From: Catellatospora sichuanensis
GTDB taxonomy: Bacteria > Actinomycetota > Actinomycetes > Mycobacteriales > Micromonosporaceae
Direction of reading: 5' to 3'
Length of the DNA stretch: 64,000 nucleotides
Assembly (NCBI RefSeq): GCF_007483665.1
Contig: NZ_VIQO01000010.1
Location: 1-64,000, forward strand
In this document: piece by piece, positions 41,144-49,874 of the stretch
Layout: every line of letters begins with the position of its first letter
How positions within the stretch are numbered: the first letter of the stretch is position 1
Position numbers and translations under genes: made by a program
The notes under the pieces: generated by a model
The model's input: only the letters and a program-made list of their open reading frames with translations
Database searches by the model: none
Told to the model about the DNA's origin: nothing

Positions 41144-41800
41144 ATGGGGCTCGCGGTGTCATGTCCGCGGTGCGGTGGCGATCTGCGGCCGCCCGGTCTT
41201 GCCCACTCCGACTGGGTATGCGAGCGCGACGGACCGGTGCCGCCGCTGCACGTCGCCCAGCATGTCAACCATGACGTCTTCGCCTGCGCCACCAAGCGCG
41301 CGGCCGAGGCCGGAGTGCCCCTGTGGTGCCCCTGGCCGCTGCCGACCGGCTGGACCGTCACGGGTGTGGCATGGGTGGGGGACGACAGGTCTGGAGTGTC
41401 CGCCACGGCGCTGGCGTGCAGCGGGCCGACACCGTTCAGCGACGGCCCGGCCGACGTGCTGCTCATCGCCGAGGAGCCGGGTGTGGGGCTGGGGGCCCGC
41501 TTCGCAGGGCTGTCCGGCACGGACCCCGGTCCGGCCCTGCTCGAGCTGGAGGGCGGGCACGGCGCGCACGCGAAGGTGAAGGCCGACGGGCACCCCACTC
41601 CACTGTGGGCGGTGGCCACGCCGGACGACCGCAGCGCGTACGCCGGGGAGGCCCGGGGGCGCTGGCTGTATGCCGTGACCTGGCCCGCACAGGCCGGCTA
41701 CTTCCTCTCCGAAGAGGTCGTGCTGCAGGACCTGAGCGACTGGCTGCCGCCGGAACTGGTGTTCGGAGCGCTGTCGCCGCGGCTGCGTCCCACCCGGTGA
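41144..41800 (+). CDS. DUF6758-like zinc-ribbon protein
   Basis: 218 aa. An N-terminal ribbon (CPRCGGDLRPPGLAHSDWVCERDG, written here as two parts: CPRCGGDL then HSDWVCERDG) precedes a mixed region with WPLPTGWTVTGVAWVGD and a conserved-looking ending WLPPELVFGALSPRLRPTR. The family name is from memory and the function is not known. ATG 41144 was chosen over GTG 41135. The 120 bp upstream show no gene. Confidence 0.7.
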   Translation: MGLAVSCPRCGGDLRPPGLAHSDWVCERDGPVPPLHVAQHVNHDVFACATKRAAEAGVPLWCPWPLPTGWTVTGVAWVGDDRSGVSATALACSGPTPFSDGPADVLLIAEEPGVGLGARFAGLSGTDPGPALLELEGGHGAHAKVKADGHPTPLWAVATPDDRSAYAGEARGRWLYAVTWPAQAGYFLSEEVVLQDLSDWLPPELVFGALSPRLRPTR

Positions 41801-41955
41801 GTCGACTTCCTTACTTTCCTCATCGGACGCTGGTCAAAGCACTGGCACGGATGTGCGCTAATGATTCTCGGCAGGCACCGTTACTGATACGCTGAGTCTC
41901 GCCACGGCCACCAGTTGTCGAGTGGACACGGCCAGGCGGAGGGGGATAGCCCGAC

Positions 41956-42114
41956 ATGCTCAAGAAGATCCTTACGTGGGGCGGCATCGCCTTTTTGATC
42001 TTCTTCGTGGCGTTCCGGCCCGATTCTGCGGCGAACGTCGTGAAGACGCTGGGCGGCACTGTCATGGACATCGCCCAGGGTTTCGGTGACTTCTTCGGCA
42101 GCCTGGTCGCTTAG
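41956..42114 (+). CDS. 52-residue membrane protein
   Basis: Starts MLKKILTWGGIAF, with one membrane segment (about 6-22) and a short amphipathic rest ending GDFFGSLVA. ATG 41956 follows GGAGGGGGAT, a strong site. It ends five bases before the PH-domain gene, so the two are co-transcribed. It is too short to place in a family. Confidence 0.72.
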   Translation: MLKKILTWGGIAFLIFFVAFRPDSAANVVKTLGGTVMDIAQGFGDFFGSLVA

Positions 42115-42119
42115 CTCAC

Positions 42120-43022
42120 ATGATCGGCGGTCTGGGGCCGGACGAGCCAAGCGAAGAGCGCACTCCGGGTCCTGACGGTCCGGAGTGGTCCGGTCGCCGT
42201 GAACGCGACACGGAGCCCATCCCGCGGACGCGAGCCGAGTCTCAGCCACCGGCTGAGGACGAGTTCCACGCCGACCCGGGCGACCACGCACACTTCATCG
42301 GCAAGGCCACCGTGGGGGCGACCGCCGGTGCCGCTTCGGGCGGTGCCGGAGGCAGGCCCCCCGGTGACAACGCCACCACGGCGCCACTCGGTGACGAGCT
42401 TCCGAACTTCACCGAGGACGAGCTCGCCGGGCTGCGTTTCGACGCGTCCGGGGTGCCGCTGGGGCCGCGCCGGGTGCTTCCGCTCGAGGACGAGCCGAGC
42501 TCCATGGTCGCGCGCTACCTGTTCCCCACCGAGCGTTACCGGGGGGAGTGGAAGCGGCACTGGGTGCACCTCACCAACCCGCTGCTGATCGGCGTGTTCG
42601 CCACGTTCGCGCTGGGTTACCTGTCGGGTTTCCTGGCCAAGTCCGACGTCGCCGGCCTGTGGGTGGTGGCGGTGGTGATCTGGGCGCTGGTGATGAGCTG
42701 GGTCGCCTGGACCGTCGCCGACTGGTACTTCGACCGGTTCATCCTGACCAACAAGCGGCTGATGCTCGTCAACGGGCTCATCACCCGCAAGGTGGCGATG
42801 ATGCCACTGCTGAAGGTCACCGACATGAAGTACGAGCAGTCGCCGCTGGGTCGCATGCTCAACTACGGCACGTTCGTGCTCGAGTCCGCCGGCCAGGATC
42901 AGGCGCTCAGCAAGGTCGATCACATGCCCAACCCGAACGAGCTGTACCTGCGCATCGTCGAGGAGATGTACGAGCCCGCGGCAGTCGAGGCGCGGCTCGG
43001 GCGGGAAGCGGAAGAAGAGTAG
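42120..43022 (+). CDS. PH-domain (DUF304/YdbT-like) membrane protein
   Basis: 300 aa. A long disordered acidic N-terminus (about 1-115, rich in Pro, Gly, Asp) precedes two membrane segments (about 158-178 and 182-202) and a bacterial PH domain: WYFDRFILTNKRLMLVNGLITRKVAMMPLLKVTDM then YGTFVLESAGQDQAL, the DUF304 hallmark. Such proteins sit in the membrane with the PH domain in the cytoplasm. Ligand unknown. The next gap (43023-43257) includes GGAACC (43155-43160), which might be an ECF-type -35. Confidence 0.82.
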   Translation: MIGGLGPDEPSEERTPGPDGPEWSGRRERDTEPIPRTRAESQPPAEDEFHADPGDHAHFIGKATVGATAGAASGGAGGRPPGDNATTAPLGDELPNFTEDELAGLRFDASGVPLGPRRVLPLEDEPSSMVARYLFPTERYRGEWKRHWVHLTNPLLIGVFATFALGYLSGFLAKSDVAGLWVVAVVIWALVMSWVAWTVADWYFDRFILTNKRLMLVNGLITRKVAMMPLLKVTDMKYEQSPLGRMLNYGTFVLESAGQDQALSKVDHMPNPNELYLRIVEEMYEPAAVEARLGREAEEE

Positions 43023-43257
43023 GCACGCTATTCGGCGTCGGCCGAAAGGGCCGATCGGTGGATAGGAAACTTCACTGCCAGATCTAGATCCGCTAGCGCG
43101 AGTATGCCAGTCTGTCCGTTGAGGTGACGCATACGGGGTATCCACCCGATACCGGGAACCGAACGGCGTGCGGAAGCCTCATACACGGGGTGATGGGCGC
43201 GTTCGACGCGCCTCGGTCAGGCGTCCGAGACGTACGCCTGCGATGGGAGGTGCGTCT

Positions 43258-43962
43258 GTGAGCCACCGATCGGCCATGGAGGACGAGTTCCGCGAGTTCG
43301 TGACCGCACGTTCGGCTGCCCTGCTGCGCACGGCATACCTGCTGGCCGGTGACTGGGCCACCGCGGAGGACCTGCTGCAGACGGCGCTCACCAAGACGTA
43401 CCTGGCGTGGAAGCGCCTGGGCCAGATCGAGGCGGTCGAGCCGTACGCCCGCAGGGTGCTCGTCAACACCGCGACGAGCTGGTGGCGCCGCCGCTGGCAC
43501 GGCGAGCGACCCACCGAATTCCTACCGGAACGGGCCGCGCCGGACAACCTCGAAGAGCAGCTCGAGCGAGACGTGATGTGGAAACATGTCAAAGCTCTGC
43601 CGGCACGACAACGCGCCGTGCTGGTCCTGCGTTTCTACGAGGACATGTCTGAGGCGCAGACAGCGGCGATGCTGCAGATCTCGCCCGGGACCGTGAAGAG
43701 CCAGACCTCACGCGCCCTGGGCACGCTGCGGCAGCGGCTGGCTGCCGAGGGAGTCACCGGCAGGCTGCCGGCCGCGAAGGCGGCGGAGCCGGCGGTCCCG
43801 AAGCAGCGAGCGGGCAGGGTCGTCACGGAGTCGCTCGACCTGCCTGCGGGCGAGGTGACCCGAACGGCAGAGCCCACCCCCGTCACCGCACCCGCGGTGC
43901 CGTCGCCTCGGAGGGAAGCTGTTCGACCGGCCCGCGTGCCGGTCGGCCAACCTGGGCGGTGA
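43258..43962 (+). CDS. SigE-family RNA polymerase sigma factor (ECF-like)
   Basis: 234 aa. Region 2 (about 7-75: FREFVTARSAALLRTAYLLAGD...) and region 4 (about 105-165: LPARQRAVLVLRFYEDMSEAQTAAMLQISPGTVKSQTSRAL) are complete. A Pro/Ala-rich C-terminal extension of about 65 residues follows region 4. GTG 43258 follows GGAGG seven bases upstream. It is coupled (GTGA) to a membrane protein that probably controls it. Confidence 0.9.
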   Translation: MSHRSAMEDEFREFVTARSAALLRTAYLLAGDWATAEDLLQTALTKTYLAWKRLGQIEAVEPYARRVLVNTATSWWRRRWHGERPTEFLPERAAPDNLEEQLERDVMWKHVKALPARQRAVLVLRFYEDMSEAQTAAMLQISPGTVKSQTSRALGTLRQRLAAEGVTGRLPAAKAAEPAVPKQRAGRVVTESLDLPAGEVTRTAEPTPVTAPAVPSPRREAVRPARVPVGQPGR

Positions 43963-45173
43963 CCATGCTTGAGGACGAGCTGCGTGAGATGTTCGCGGCT
44001 CGCGCGCAGACCCTTCCTGCCGCCGCCGATCCGGCCGGCCGCGCCATCCGAAAGGCGCGCCGGACGACCCGGCGACGGCGGACGGCGACGGGCACGATGA
44101 CCGTGTTCGCCTTCGCGACCGTGCTCGGCGGCGCCGTTGCGGCCCAGGGGCTCGGCGCTGCGACGACGGCGGCCACGGATCCGAACCGGGTCACCTTCCA
44201 GAACCTCTACGGCGCCGACCAGCCGGTCGCCGCCCGCCAGACCCAGCTGCCGACCATGGAGCTGCCGGTCGATCTGCTGGTCGGCCAGCAGCTGTGGACC
44301 ACCGACGGCCAGCGGGTCAACCTGGTGCACGACGGCGACGTCGCCATGATCGCGAAGGTGCCCGACGGCTGGGTCTACTCCGACTCCAGCACGGTGCGCC
44401 TGCTTCCCAACAGCGCCGGCGAGCCGCTCATGCTGTCCGGCCAGGCCGAGTGGGCGGTCAGCCACGACGGCAGCCGGGTGGCCACCAACGACCAGGGCAC
44501 GATGGCGGTCACCAAGCTGAGCGGCGACGACCGGGGCTCGACGGTCGCGTCGTCGCCGGTGCCCGGGACCGCCGCGCCGGTGACCTTCTTCGGCGAGCGG
44601 GTCGTCGTCTCCAGCGAGAAGGGCTTCGACTACTGGAGCGCGGCGGCGCCCTCCCAGTACACCGAGACCTGGAACGCGGAACTGCTCGCCGTGTTCGGCA
44701 GCGCGGGCGCCGAGGTGGCGATCGGCGTCGTGCGCGGCAAAGACGACCTGCTCTGCCTGGTCGACGTCAGCGCGGTCAAGAAGGGCCTGAAGATCGGCGC
44801 GAAGCTGGGCTGCGGTGACCTGGTGGGCCGGGCGCTGATCAAGCTGCACGCGGCGCTCTCCCCCGACGGCCGGCTGCTCGCCGTGGCCACGCAGAGCGGC
44901 CTGCAGATGATCGACCTGGACAAGTCGCGCATCAACGCCGCGGCGAGCAGCGGCAAGAAACAGGCTCAGGTCCAGGCCCTGGTGCTCCAGGCGGACTGCC
45001 CGATCGCCGCGGTGGACGCGGTGGTGTGGTCGGACAACCGGACGGCGCTGGCGCAGACCGACGCCGACGGCATCTTCGCCTGCCGGAACGACGGCACCAA
45101 GCTCCAGGTCACCCTGCCGCCCGACGTCCAGCCCGGCTGGACGATGATCCCTTCGTACGGCGCCGGCAAGTGA
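43959..45173 (+). CDS. Membrane-anchored sensor-like protein, probable sigma-factor partner
   Basis: 404 aa. A short cytoplasmic region (about 1-45, Arg-rich RRTTRRRRT just before the membrane), one membrane segment (about 46-66) and a large outer domain with repeated strand pairs (WTTDGQRV, WAVSHDGSRVAT, LSPDGRLLAVATQSG), suggesting a beta-propeller. The layout is that of anti-sigma factors, but no zinc-type HxxxCxxC is seen in the short N-terminus. It overlaps the sigma gene by four bases. ATG 43965 is an alternative start. Confidence 0.72.
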   Translation: MTMLEDELREMFAARAQTLPAAADPAGRAIRKARRTTRRRRTATGTMTVFAFATVLGGAVAAQGLGAATTAATDPNRVTFQNLYGADQPVAARQTQLPTMELPVDLLVGQQLWTTDGQRVNLVHDGDVAMIAKVPDGWVYSDSSTVRLLPNSAGEPLMLSGQAEWAVSHDGSRVATNDQGTMAVTKLSGDDRGSTVASSPVPGTAAPVTFFGERVVVSSEKGFDYWSAAAPSQYTETWNAELLAVFGSAGAEVAIGVVRGKDDLLCLVDVSAVKKGLKIGAKLGCGDLVGRALIKLHAALSPDGRLLAVATQSGLQMIDLDKSRINAAASSGKKQAQVQALVLQADCPIAAVDAVVWSDNRTALAQTDADGIFACRNDGTKLQVTLPPDVQPGWTMIPSYGAGK

Positions 45174-46036
45174 CCATCGACCTGCACCTGCACTCCACCG
45201 CGAGCGACGGCACCACACCCCCCGACGAGCTGATGCGCCTGGCGGGCGCGGCGGGACTCGGGGTGGTCGCGCTCACCGACCACGACACCACCGCCGGCTG
45301 GGCGGCCGCCGCGCAGGCGCTGCCGCCCGGCCTCACCCTCATCCGGGGAGCGGAGCTGAGCTGCCGCTGGCACGGCGAGGACGAGTCCATCGCGCTGCAC
45401 ATGCTGGCGTACCTGTTCGACCCCGCCGACGAGCACCTGGTCGCGGCGCTGGCCGGGGTCCGCGAGTCGCGGCTGGGGCGGGCCGAGCGCATGGTCGCGC
45501 TGATGCGGGCCGACGGCATCGACGTGGACTGGGCCGACATCCTGGCCCACGCCGACGGCGGCACCGTCGGCCGGCCGCACCTGGCCGCCGCGCTGATCCG
45601 GGCCGGGCTCGTCGCCGACACCCAGGAAGCGTTCAGTCCGCGCTGGATCGGCAACGGCAGCCCGTACCGGATTCCCAAGGACGACCTCGACGTGTTCGAG
45701 GCGCTGCGCCTGGTGCAGGGAGCCGGCGGGGTGACCGTGTTCGCCCACCCGCGCGCCCGGGCCCGCGGGCGGGTCGTGCCGGAGGAGCTGTTCGCGCAGC
45801 TCGCGGCCGCCGGACTGGACGGCCTGGAGGCCGACCACCACGACCACGGCCAGGCCGAACGCGCCGAGGTGCGCCGCATCGCGGACGGGCTCGGCCTGTT
45901 CGTCACCGGCAGTTCGGACTTCCACGGCACGCACAAGAAGGTGCGCATCGGCGAGTTCACCACGGCCCCGGAGGCGCTCGAGCGGATCGTCGCCGGTGCG
46001 ACCGGCGCCACCCCCGTCACGGGAGTCGCCGGATAA
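45170..46036 (+). CDS. PHP-domain phosphoesterase
   Basis: 288 aa. DLHLHSTASDG (residues 4-14) with HxH, LTDHDTT near 39, GAELSC near 62, HADG near 125, FAHPRA near 190 and SSDFHG near 255 complete the PHP metal set. Such proteins cleave 3',5'-bisnucleotides or nucleotide ends. It is coupled by GTGA to the membrane protein before it. GTG 45170 places HxH at its usual distance from the N-terminus. Confidence 0.9.
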   Translation: MTIDLHLHSTASDGTTPPDELMRLAGAAGLGVVALTDHDTTAGWAAAAQALPPGLTLIRGAELSCRWHGEDESIALHMLAYLFDPADEHLVAALAGVRESRLGRAERMVALMRADGIDVDWADILAHADGGTVGRPHLAAALIRAGLVADTQEAFSPRWIGNGSPYRIPKDDLDVFEALRLVQGAGGVTVFAHPRARARGRVVPEELFAQLAAAGLDGLEADHHDHGQAERAEVRRIADGLGLFVTGSSDFHGTHKKVRIGEFTTAPEALERIVAGATGATPVTGVAG

Positions 46037-46064
46037 CCCTTGCCCGCCGTGCTATGCATCCGGT

Positions 46065-46682
46065 GTGGATTGGAAGTTCTTCGGCGAGGTCTTCGTCACG
46101 CTGCTCGTCATCACCGACCCGCCGGGGATGGTGCCCATCTTTCTGGCGCTGACCGGCGCGCTGCCCGCCCGGGACCGGCACAAGGCCGCCACGCACGCGG
46201 TCGCGCTGGCCCTGGGCGTCATCGCGGTCTTCGCGGTGGCCGGCCAGACCATCCTGGACTACCTGCACATCCAGCTGCCCGCGCTGCAGGGCGCGGGTGG
46301 TCTGCTGCTGGTCCTGGTCGCGCTGGAGCTGCTCACCGGCAAGGCCGACGACCCTGACCAGCAGTCGACCTCGAACATCGCTCTGGTGCCGCTCGGCACG
46401 CCGCTGCTGGCGGGCCCCGGCGCGATCGTTGCGACGATGCTGTTCGTACAGCGGGCCGACAGCGGCGGCCAGTACCTGGCGATCGGGCTGGGCATCCTGG
46501 CGGTCATGATCGCGGTGTGGCTGGTGCTGCGCTACTCCGGGTTCATCGTGAAGGTGCTGCGGCCCGGCGGCATCGAGGTGCTCACCCGCATCGCGGGTCT
46601 GCTGTTGGCCGCGATCGCGGTCCAGCTGATGGCCGACTCCATCGGCGCCTTCGTCGAGATGTTCACCACCGCGCACCCCTGA
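46065..46682 (+). CDS. MarC-family integral membrane protein
   Basis: 205 aa with six membrane segments. LLVITDPPGMVPIFLALT near residue 12 and LVPLGTPLLAGPGAIVATML near 107 are family marks. The transported compound is unknown; the old link to multiple antibiotic resistance has been withdrawn. GTG 46065 is chosen as the start of VDWKFFGE; TATGCA lies six bases before it. Copy C of the hairpin repeat follows. Confidence 0.88.
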   Translation: MDWKFFGEVFVTLLVITDPPGMVPIFLALTGALPARDRHKAATHAVALALGVIAVFAVAGQTILDYLHIQLPALQGAGGLLLVLVALELLTGKADDPDQQSTSNIALVPLGTPLLAGPGAIVATMLFVQRADSGGQYLAIGLGILAVMIAVWLVLRYSGFIVKVLRPGGIEVLTRIAGLLLAAIAVQLMADSIGAFVEMFTTAHP

Positions 46683-46707
46683 CGCGCCGACGGCGGCACC
46701 CGCCTTG

Positions 46708-46774
46708 CATCGACGCTGGCCTATTGCATCGACTCCGAGCGCCGGATTTTCGATGTGATAGGCCAGCGTCGATG
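46708..46774. repeat. Convergent-gap hairpin element, copy C
   Basis: 25-nt arms (46708-46732 and 46750-46774) differ at two positions, both G-U pairs in plus-strand RNA. Loop of 17 nt with inner TCCG-AGCGC-CGGA. Arm bases 4 and 9 differ from the other copies with matching changes in the opposite arm. It lies between marC (+) and the DUF6191-like gene (-). Confidence 0.87.
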
Positions 46775-46791
46775 AAAATCGGGGCGGGTGA

Positions 46792-47034
46792 TCAGGTTGC
46801 GGGCTCCGCGGCGGGGGTGCGGCGGATCGTGGCGATGCCGTTTTCCAGGTCGACTCCGGTGCCGTTGGCGACGTCGACGCGCCGGCGGCTCGCCTCCTGG
46901 ATGTGCTCGGTCTGCTTGTGCTTGGTCGGCCGGAACAGGCCGTCGATCTCGGCCATGCCCGCGGACATCATCGCGGTCGCGCCGTTCTTGTCATCGCCGC
47001 CCCGCAACCAGCGCAACAGTCCCACGCCAAACAC
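46792..47034 (-). CDS. DUF6191-like small protein
   Basis: 80 aa. VGLLRWLRGGDDKNG at the start, then EIDGLFRPTKHKQTEHIQEASRRRVDVANG and TGVDLENGIATIRRT, the last resembling DUF6191 endings. GTG 47034 has GAGG a few bases upstream. A long antisense reading frame covers this region, but the short one has the natural composition. Function unknown. Confidence 0.65.
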   Translation of the reverse strand: MFGVGLLRWLRGGDDKNGATAMMSAGMAEIDGLFRPTKHKQTEHIQEASRRRVDVANGTGVDLENGIATIRRTPAAEPAT

Positions 47035-47108
47035 CCCTGACCTCGGCTGACCGCCCGGCCGGGCGGGTCGCCTGGCCAGTGTCCCACCGGACTGGCACGA
47101 TCTGCCAG

Positions 47109-48011
47109 GTGAGCCGAACCCCCCACCCCCGCCGCGGCAAGGACGTCCCGGAGCAGCTCGGCTTCGACATGATGCCCGAGCGCCTGTTCGTGTGCACCCC
47201 GAGCAAGCTCTCGTCGTACACCGACTGCCCGCGCCGCTACCGGCACACCTACCTCGACCGGCCCGCGCCGCAGAAGGGGCCCGCGTGGGCGCACAACTCG
47301 CTCGGCGCGAGCGTGCACACGGCGCTGCGCAACTGGTGGGACGTGCCGGTGGAGCGGCGCACGAGCGCGGCCCTGCCGCGGCTGCTGAGGGCGACCTGGG
47401 TGCGTGAGGGCTACCGCGACGACGAGCAGGAGCGGGCGGTCTACGAACGCGCGCTGGGCTGGCTGGAGGCGTACACCGAAGGCCTGGACCCCGAGCTGGA
47501 CCTGCTGGGCGTGGAGCGCACGGTGGCGGCGAAGACGGCGGTGCTGGCGCTGAGCGGCCGGGCCGACCGCATCGACGCGCGCGGCGGCGAGGCCGTGATC
47601 GTCGACTACAAGACGGGACGCACCGGCCTGGACGCCGACGACGCCCGCGGCTCGCTGGCACTGGCGCTTTACGCGTTCGCCGCCGAGCGGGTGTTCCGCC
47701 GCCCCTGCCGCACGGTCGAGCTGCACCACCTGCCGACCGGCACGGTCGCCACGCACGAGCACACCCCGGAGTCGATCGCCCGGCACGTGTCCCGGGCGGA
47801 GGACACCGCACGCGACATCGTGGCCGCGGAGCGGGCGCTGGCCGACGGCACCCCGCCCGACGAGGCCTTCCCGACCCGGCCGAGCAGCCTGTGCAGCTGG
47901 TGCGACTTCCGCCGGGTGTGCCCGGCGGGCGCGGAGGCGCCGGTGAAGGAGACCTGGGCGGCGGTGGAGGCGGCCCCCACGCCGGACGCGGCCGCGCCGC
48001 ACCGGTCATAG
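47109..48011 (+). CDS. RecB-family PD-(D/E)XK exonuclease-like protein with Fe-S site
   Basis: 300 aa. The nuclease core has LGASVHTALRNWW near 60, GRADRIDARGGEAVIVDYKTGR near 155 (Asp and the D-x-K pair), and four Cys likely for a 4Fe-4S cluster: TDCPRRY near 38 and CSWCDFRRVC near 260. This is the AddB/Cas4-like arrangement without a helicase. It probably processes DNA ends. GTG 47109 is tentative; there is no clear ribosome site. Confidence 0.82.
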   Translation: MSRTPHPRRGKDVPEQLGFDMMPERLFVCTPSKLSSYTDCPRRYRHTYLDRPAPQKGPAWAHNSLGASVHTALRNWWDVPVERRTSAALPRLLRATWVREGYRDDEQERAVYERALGWLEAYTEGLDPELDLLGVERTVAAKTAVLALSGRADRIDARGGEAVIVDYKTGRTGLDADDARGSLALALYAFAAERVFRRPCRTVELHHLPTGTVATHEHTPESIARHVSRAEDTARDIVAAERALADGTPPDEAFPTRPSSLCSWCDFRRVCPAGAEAPVKETWAAVEAAPTPDAAAPHRS

Positions 48012-48017
48012 ATCACT

Positions 48018-48078
48018 CGACTTGCCGGGCACCTGTGCGTATCTTGCACGGCCATTCGCACAGGTGCCTGGCAAGTCG
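48018..48078. terminator. Long bidirectional hairpin, second type
   Basis: 22-bp arms (48018-48039 and 48057-48078) differ once, as a G-U pair in plus-strand RNA. The 17-nt loop matches the loop length of the repeat family, but the arm sequence (CGACTTGCCGGGCACCTG) is different. It lies between the nuclease gene (+) and the Fur gene (-). Confidence 0.75.
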
Positions 48079-48117
48079 GACGATCATCGCGGGGCCGGGC
48101 CGGGCGGGTCGGGTGGG

Positions 48118-48567
48118 TCAGGGGTCGGAGGTGCGGTCCTCGGCGGCGAGCTGCTGGCACTTCGGGCACAGGCCCCAGTAGGTCACCTCGGCCTCGTCGA
48201 GGGCGAAGCCGTGGGTCTGGCTCGGGTCGAGGCAGGGTGCGGTGCCGGTGGCGCAGTCCACGTCGGCGATCGCGCCGCAGCCGCGGCAGACGATGTGATG
48301 GTGGTTGTCGCCGCTGCGGGCCTCGAAGCGGGCGGGGGAGCCGGCCGGCTCGATGCGCCGGGCCAGGCCCGCGCGGGCGAGCGCGCCGAGCACGTCGTAG
48401 ACGGCCTGGGTGGAGACCGAGTCGAGGCGCTGCCGGGCCTGCCGGGTGATCTCCTCGACCTCGAGGTGGCCACCCTGTCCGAGGATGTCGAGCACGGCGA
48501 GGCGCGGCCGGGTCACCCGCAGGCCCCGCGCGCGAAGGAGAGCCTGTGGCTCGATGTCGCCGTGCAT
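48118..48567 (-). CDS. Fur-family transcriptional regulator
   Basis: 149 aa. The winged helix (about 8-75: LLRARGLRVTRPRLAVLDIL...VSTQAVYDVLGALARAGL) is followed by the metal-binding dimer domain with NHHHIVCRGCG and a C-terminal CPKC, giving a two-CxxC structural zinc site. The pattern is closest to actinobacterial FurA/CatR types that sense peroxide or iron, but no catalase gene is adjacent. ATG 48567 is used; ATG 48576 is an alternative. Confidence 0.88.
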   Translation of the reverse strand: MHGDIEPQALLRARGLRVTRPRLAVLDILGQGGHLEVEEITRQARQRLDSVSTQAVYDVLGALARAGLARRIEPAGSPARFEARSGDNHHHIVCRGCGAIADVDCATGTAPCLDPSQTHGFALDEAEVTYWGLCPKCQQLAAEDRTSDP

Positions 48568-48724
48568 GAACACCATTTCAGCAGCTAACTTGGATCTGCT
48601 CAAGAAAAGGTCCGATATACGTGGTCTGCGACACGGCGCATTCCCCCTCTGTCCCATCGACACAGGCGGGTCTAGGCTCAGCCTGACCTTGGGTACGCAC
48701 CCCCGGAATCCACGTGGAGGCACA

Positions 48725-49210
48725 GTGTTCGAGGAACTGCTCGGCCTGCCGGCTCACCCCCTGCTCGTGCACGCCGCAGTCGTGTTCGCCCCGCTGCTGA
48801 TAGTCGGCGTGGTGGTCTATTCGTTCGCCCCATCGGTGCGCCGCTACATCGGCTGGGCCGTGCTGCTGCTCGGCGTGGGTGCCCCCATCGCGCTGTGGTT
48901 CGCCCGCCAGAGCGGCGAGGCGCTGTTCACGACGCTGGTCGAGAAGGGCTACCCGCCGCAGATCCTCGCCCAGGTCGACCTGCACAAGGACTACGGCGAC
49001 GCGGCGGCGTGGGCGGGCACGCTGCTGGGCATCCTGGCGATCGCGCTGGTGCTCTTCACCACCTCGGCCGCGAAGAAGCCGGCGACCAGCGGCTCCCGCG
49101 CCACGGGCTGGGCGCTGATCGCGCTGACCCTGCTCGCCGCCGGGGCCACCGGCTACTACGTCTTCAAGACCGGCGATACCGGCGCCCAGGCGGTGTGGAG
49201 CACGATCTGA
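48725..49210 (+). CDS. DUF2231-like membrane protein
   Basis: 161 aa, four membrane segments. LPAHPLLVHAAVVFAPL at the N-terminus is the DUF2231 mark. GTG 48725 follows GGAGG (48716-48720). It is divergent from fur; the 157-bp gap contains CTTG-N8-CAAG (about 48592-48607), a weak inverted repeat. Function unknown. Confidence 0.85.
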   Translation: MFEELLGLPAHPLLVHAAVVFAPLLIVGVVVYSFAPSVRRYIGWAVLLLGVGAPIALWFARQSGEALFTTLVEKGYPPQILAQVDLHKDYGDAAAWAGTLLGILAIALVLFTTSAAKKPATSGSRATGWALIALTLLAAGATGYYVFKTGDTGAQAVWSTI

Positions 49211-49214
49211 CCGG

Positions 49215-49502
49215 TCAGGTCCGCCACTGGATGCAGGCGATGAGGATCAGCACGACGCCCGCGGCGATGCCGAGCGCGTTGGTGAACCGGTCCGCGCGCT
49301 CCTCGGCGAGATCGATCGCGTCATGGTCCAGCTCGGGCAGCCGGCGCGGGGGAACGGTCCGGGGGGTGACCTCCGGATGCCAGCCAGGCGGGGGTGACAC
49401 CGCGGGCGGCGGCCCGGGATAGGCCGCGGCGGCCTGCTCGGCGTCGGCCCCGTCTTCGGACGGCACGGGCCGGCGCCACTGATCGTCGGCGGGCCGGTTC
49501 AC
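49215..49502 (-). CDS. Small C-terminally anchored membrane protein
   Basis: 95 aa. A Pro-rich N-terminus (PGPPPAVSPPPGWHPEV), then RRLPELDHDAIDLAEERADRFT and one membrane segment at the very end (about 72-92). GTG 49502. It is convergent with the DUF2231 gene, four bases away. No family recognised; the acidic helix before the membrane segment looks conserved-type. Confidence 0.6.
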   Translation of the reverse strand: MNRPADDQWRRPVPSEDGADAEQAAAAYPGPPPAVSPPPGWHPEVTPRTVPPRRLPELDHDAIDLAEERADRFTNALGIAAGVVLILIACIQWRT

Positions 49503-49627
49503 GATGACTGGTCCGGTGCACGATCGAAGCTCCGCCCATGCCGCGGGATGGCGGGGGCGGAGCTTCGGCGGTCGGGGCGGCGGAGGCGGTCCGTGGGACG
49601 CGGCGCGGCTGGTCCTATGCTGCGAGG

Positions 49628-49801
49628 GTGAGCACTGAGGCTGACTTCGGCGGTCGCGAAGACGACCGGGTGGTGGAGTTCGAGGACGACGCGCCCGTGC
49701 TGCCCGACCAGACCCGTGAGGACACGGATCGGGGCTGGGGCGAGCGTTCGTGGAGCAACGACGACCGGCTGCGCGACGAGCGCCCGCCGCACTGGGACTG
49801 A
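49628..49801 (+). CDS. 57-residue acidic protein, leaderless
   Basis: Highly charged (Asp/Glu/Arg), no membrane segment, ends DERPPHWD. TATGCT (49616-49621) lies exactly six bases before GTG 49628, with no ribosome site between, so a leaderless mRNA is proposed. No family recognised; its short size keeps the call modest. Confidence 0.55.
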   Translation: MSTEADFGGREDDRVVEFEDDAPVLPDQTREDTDRGWGERSWSNDDRLRDERPPHWD

Positions 49802-49874
49802 CCGCCGGCTACAGCGGGGGCGGGGCTGGCGCACCGCCGTACTATAGCGCGGAAACGGACATTCGGCGCGAAGC

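Noticed and set aside
43155-43190. ECF-type autoregulated promoter before the sigma gene
   Set aside because: GGAACC is present, but no convincing -10 partner is found at the right distance.
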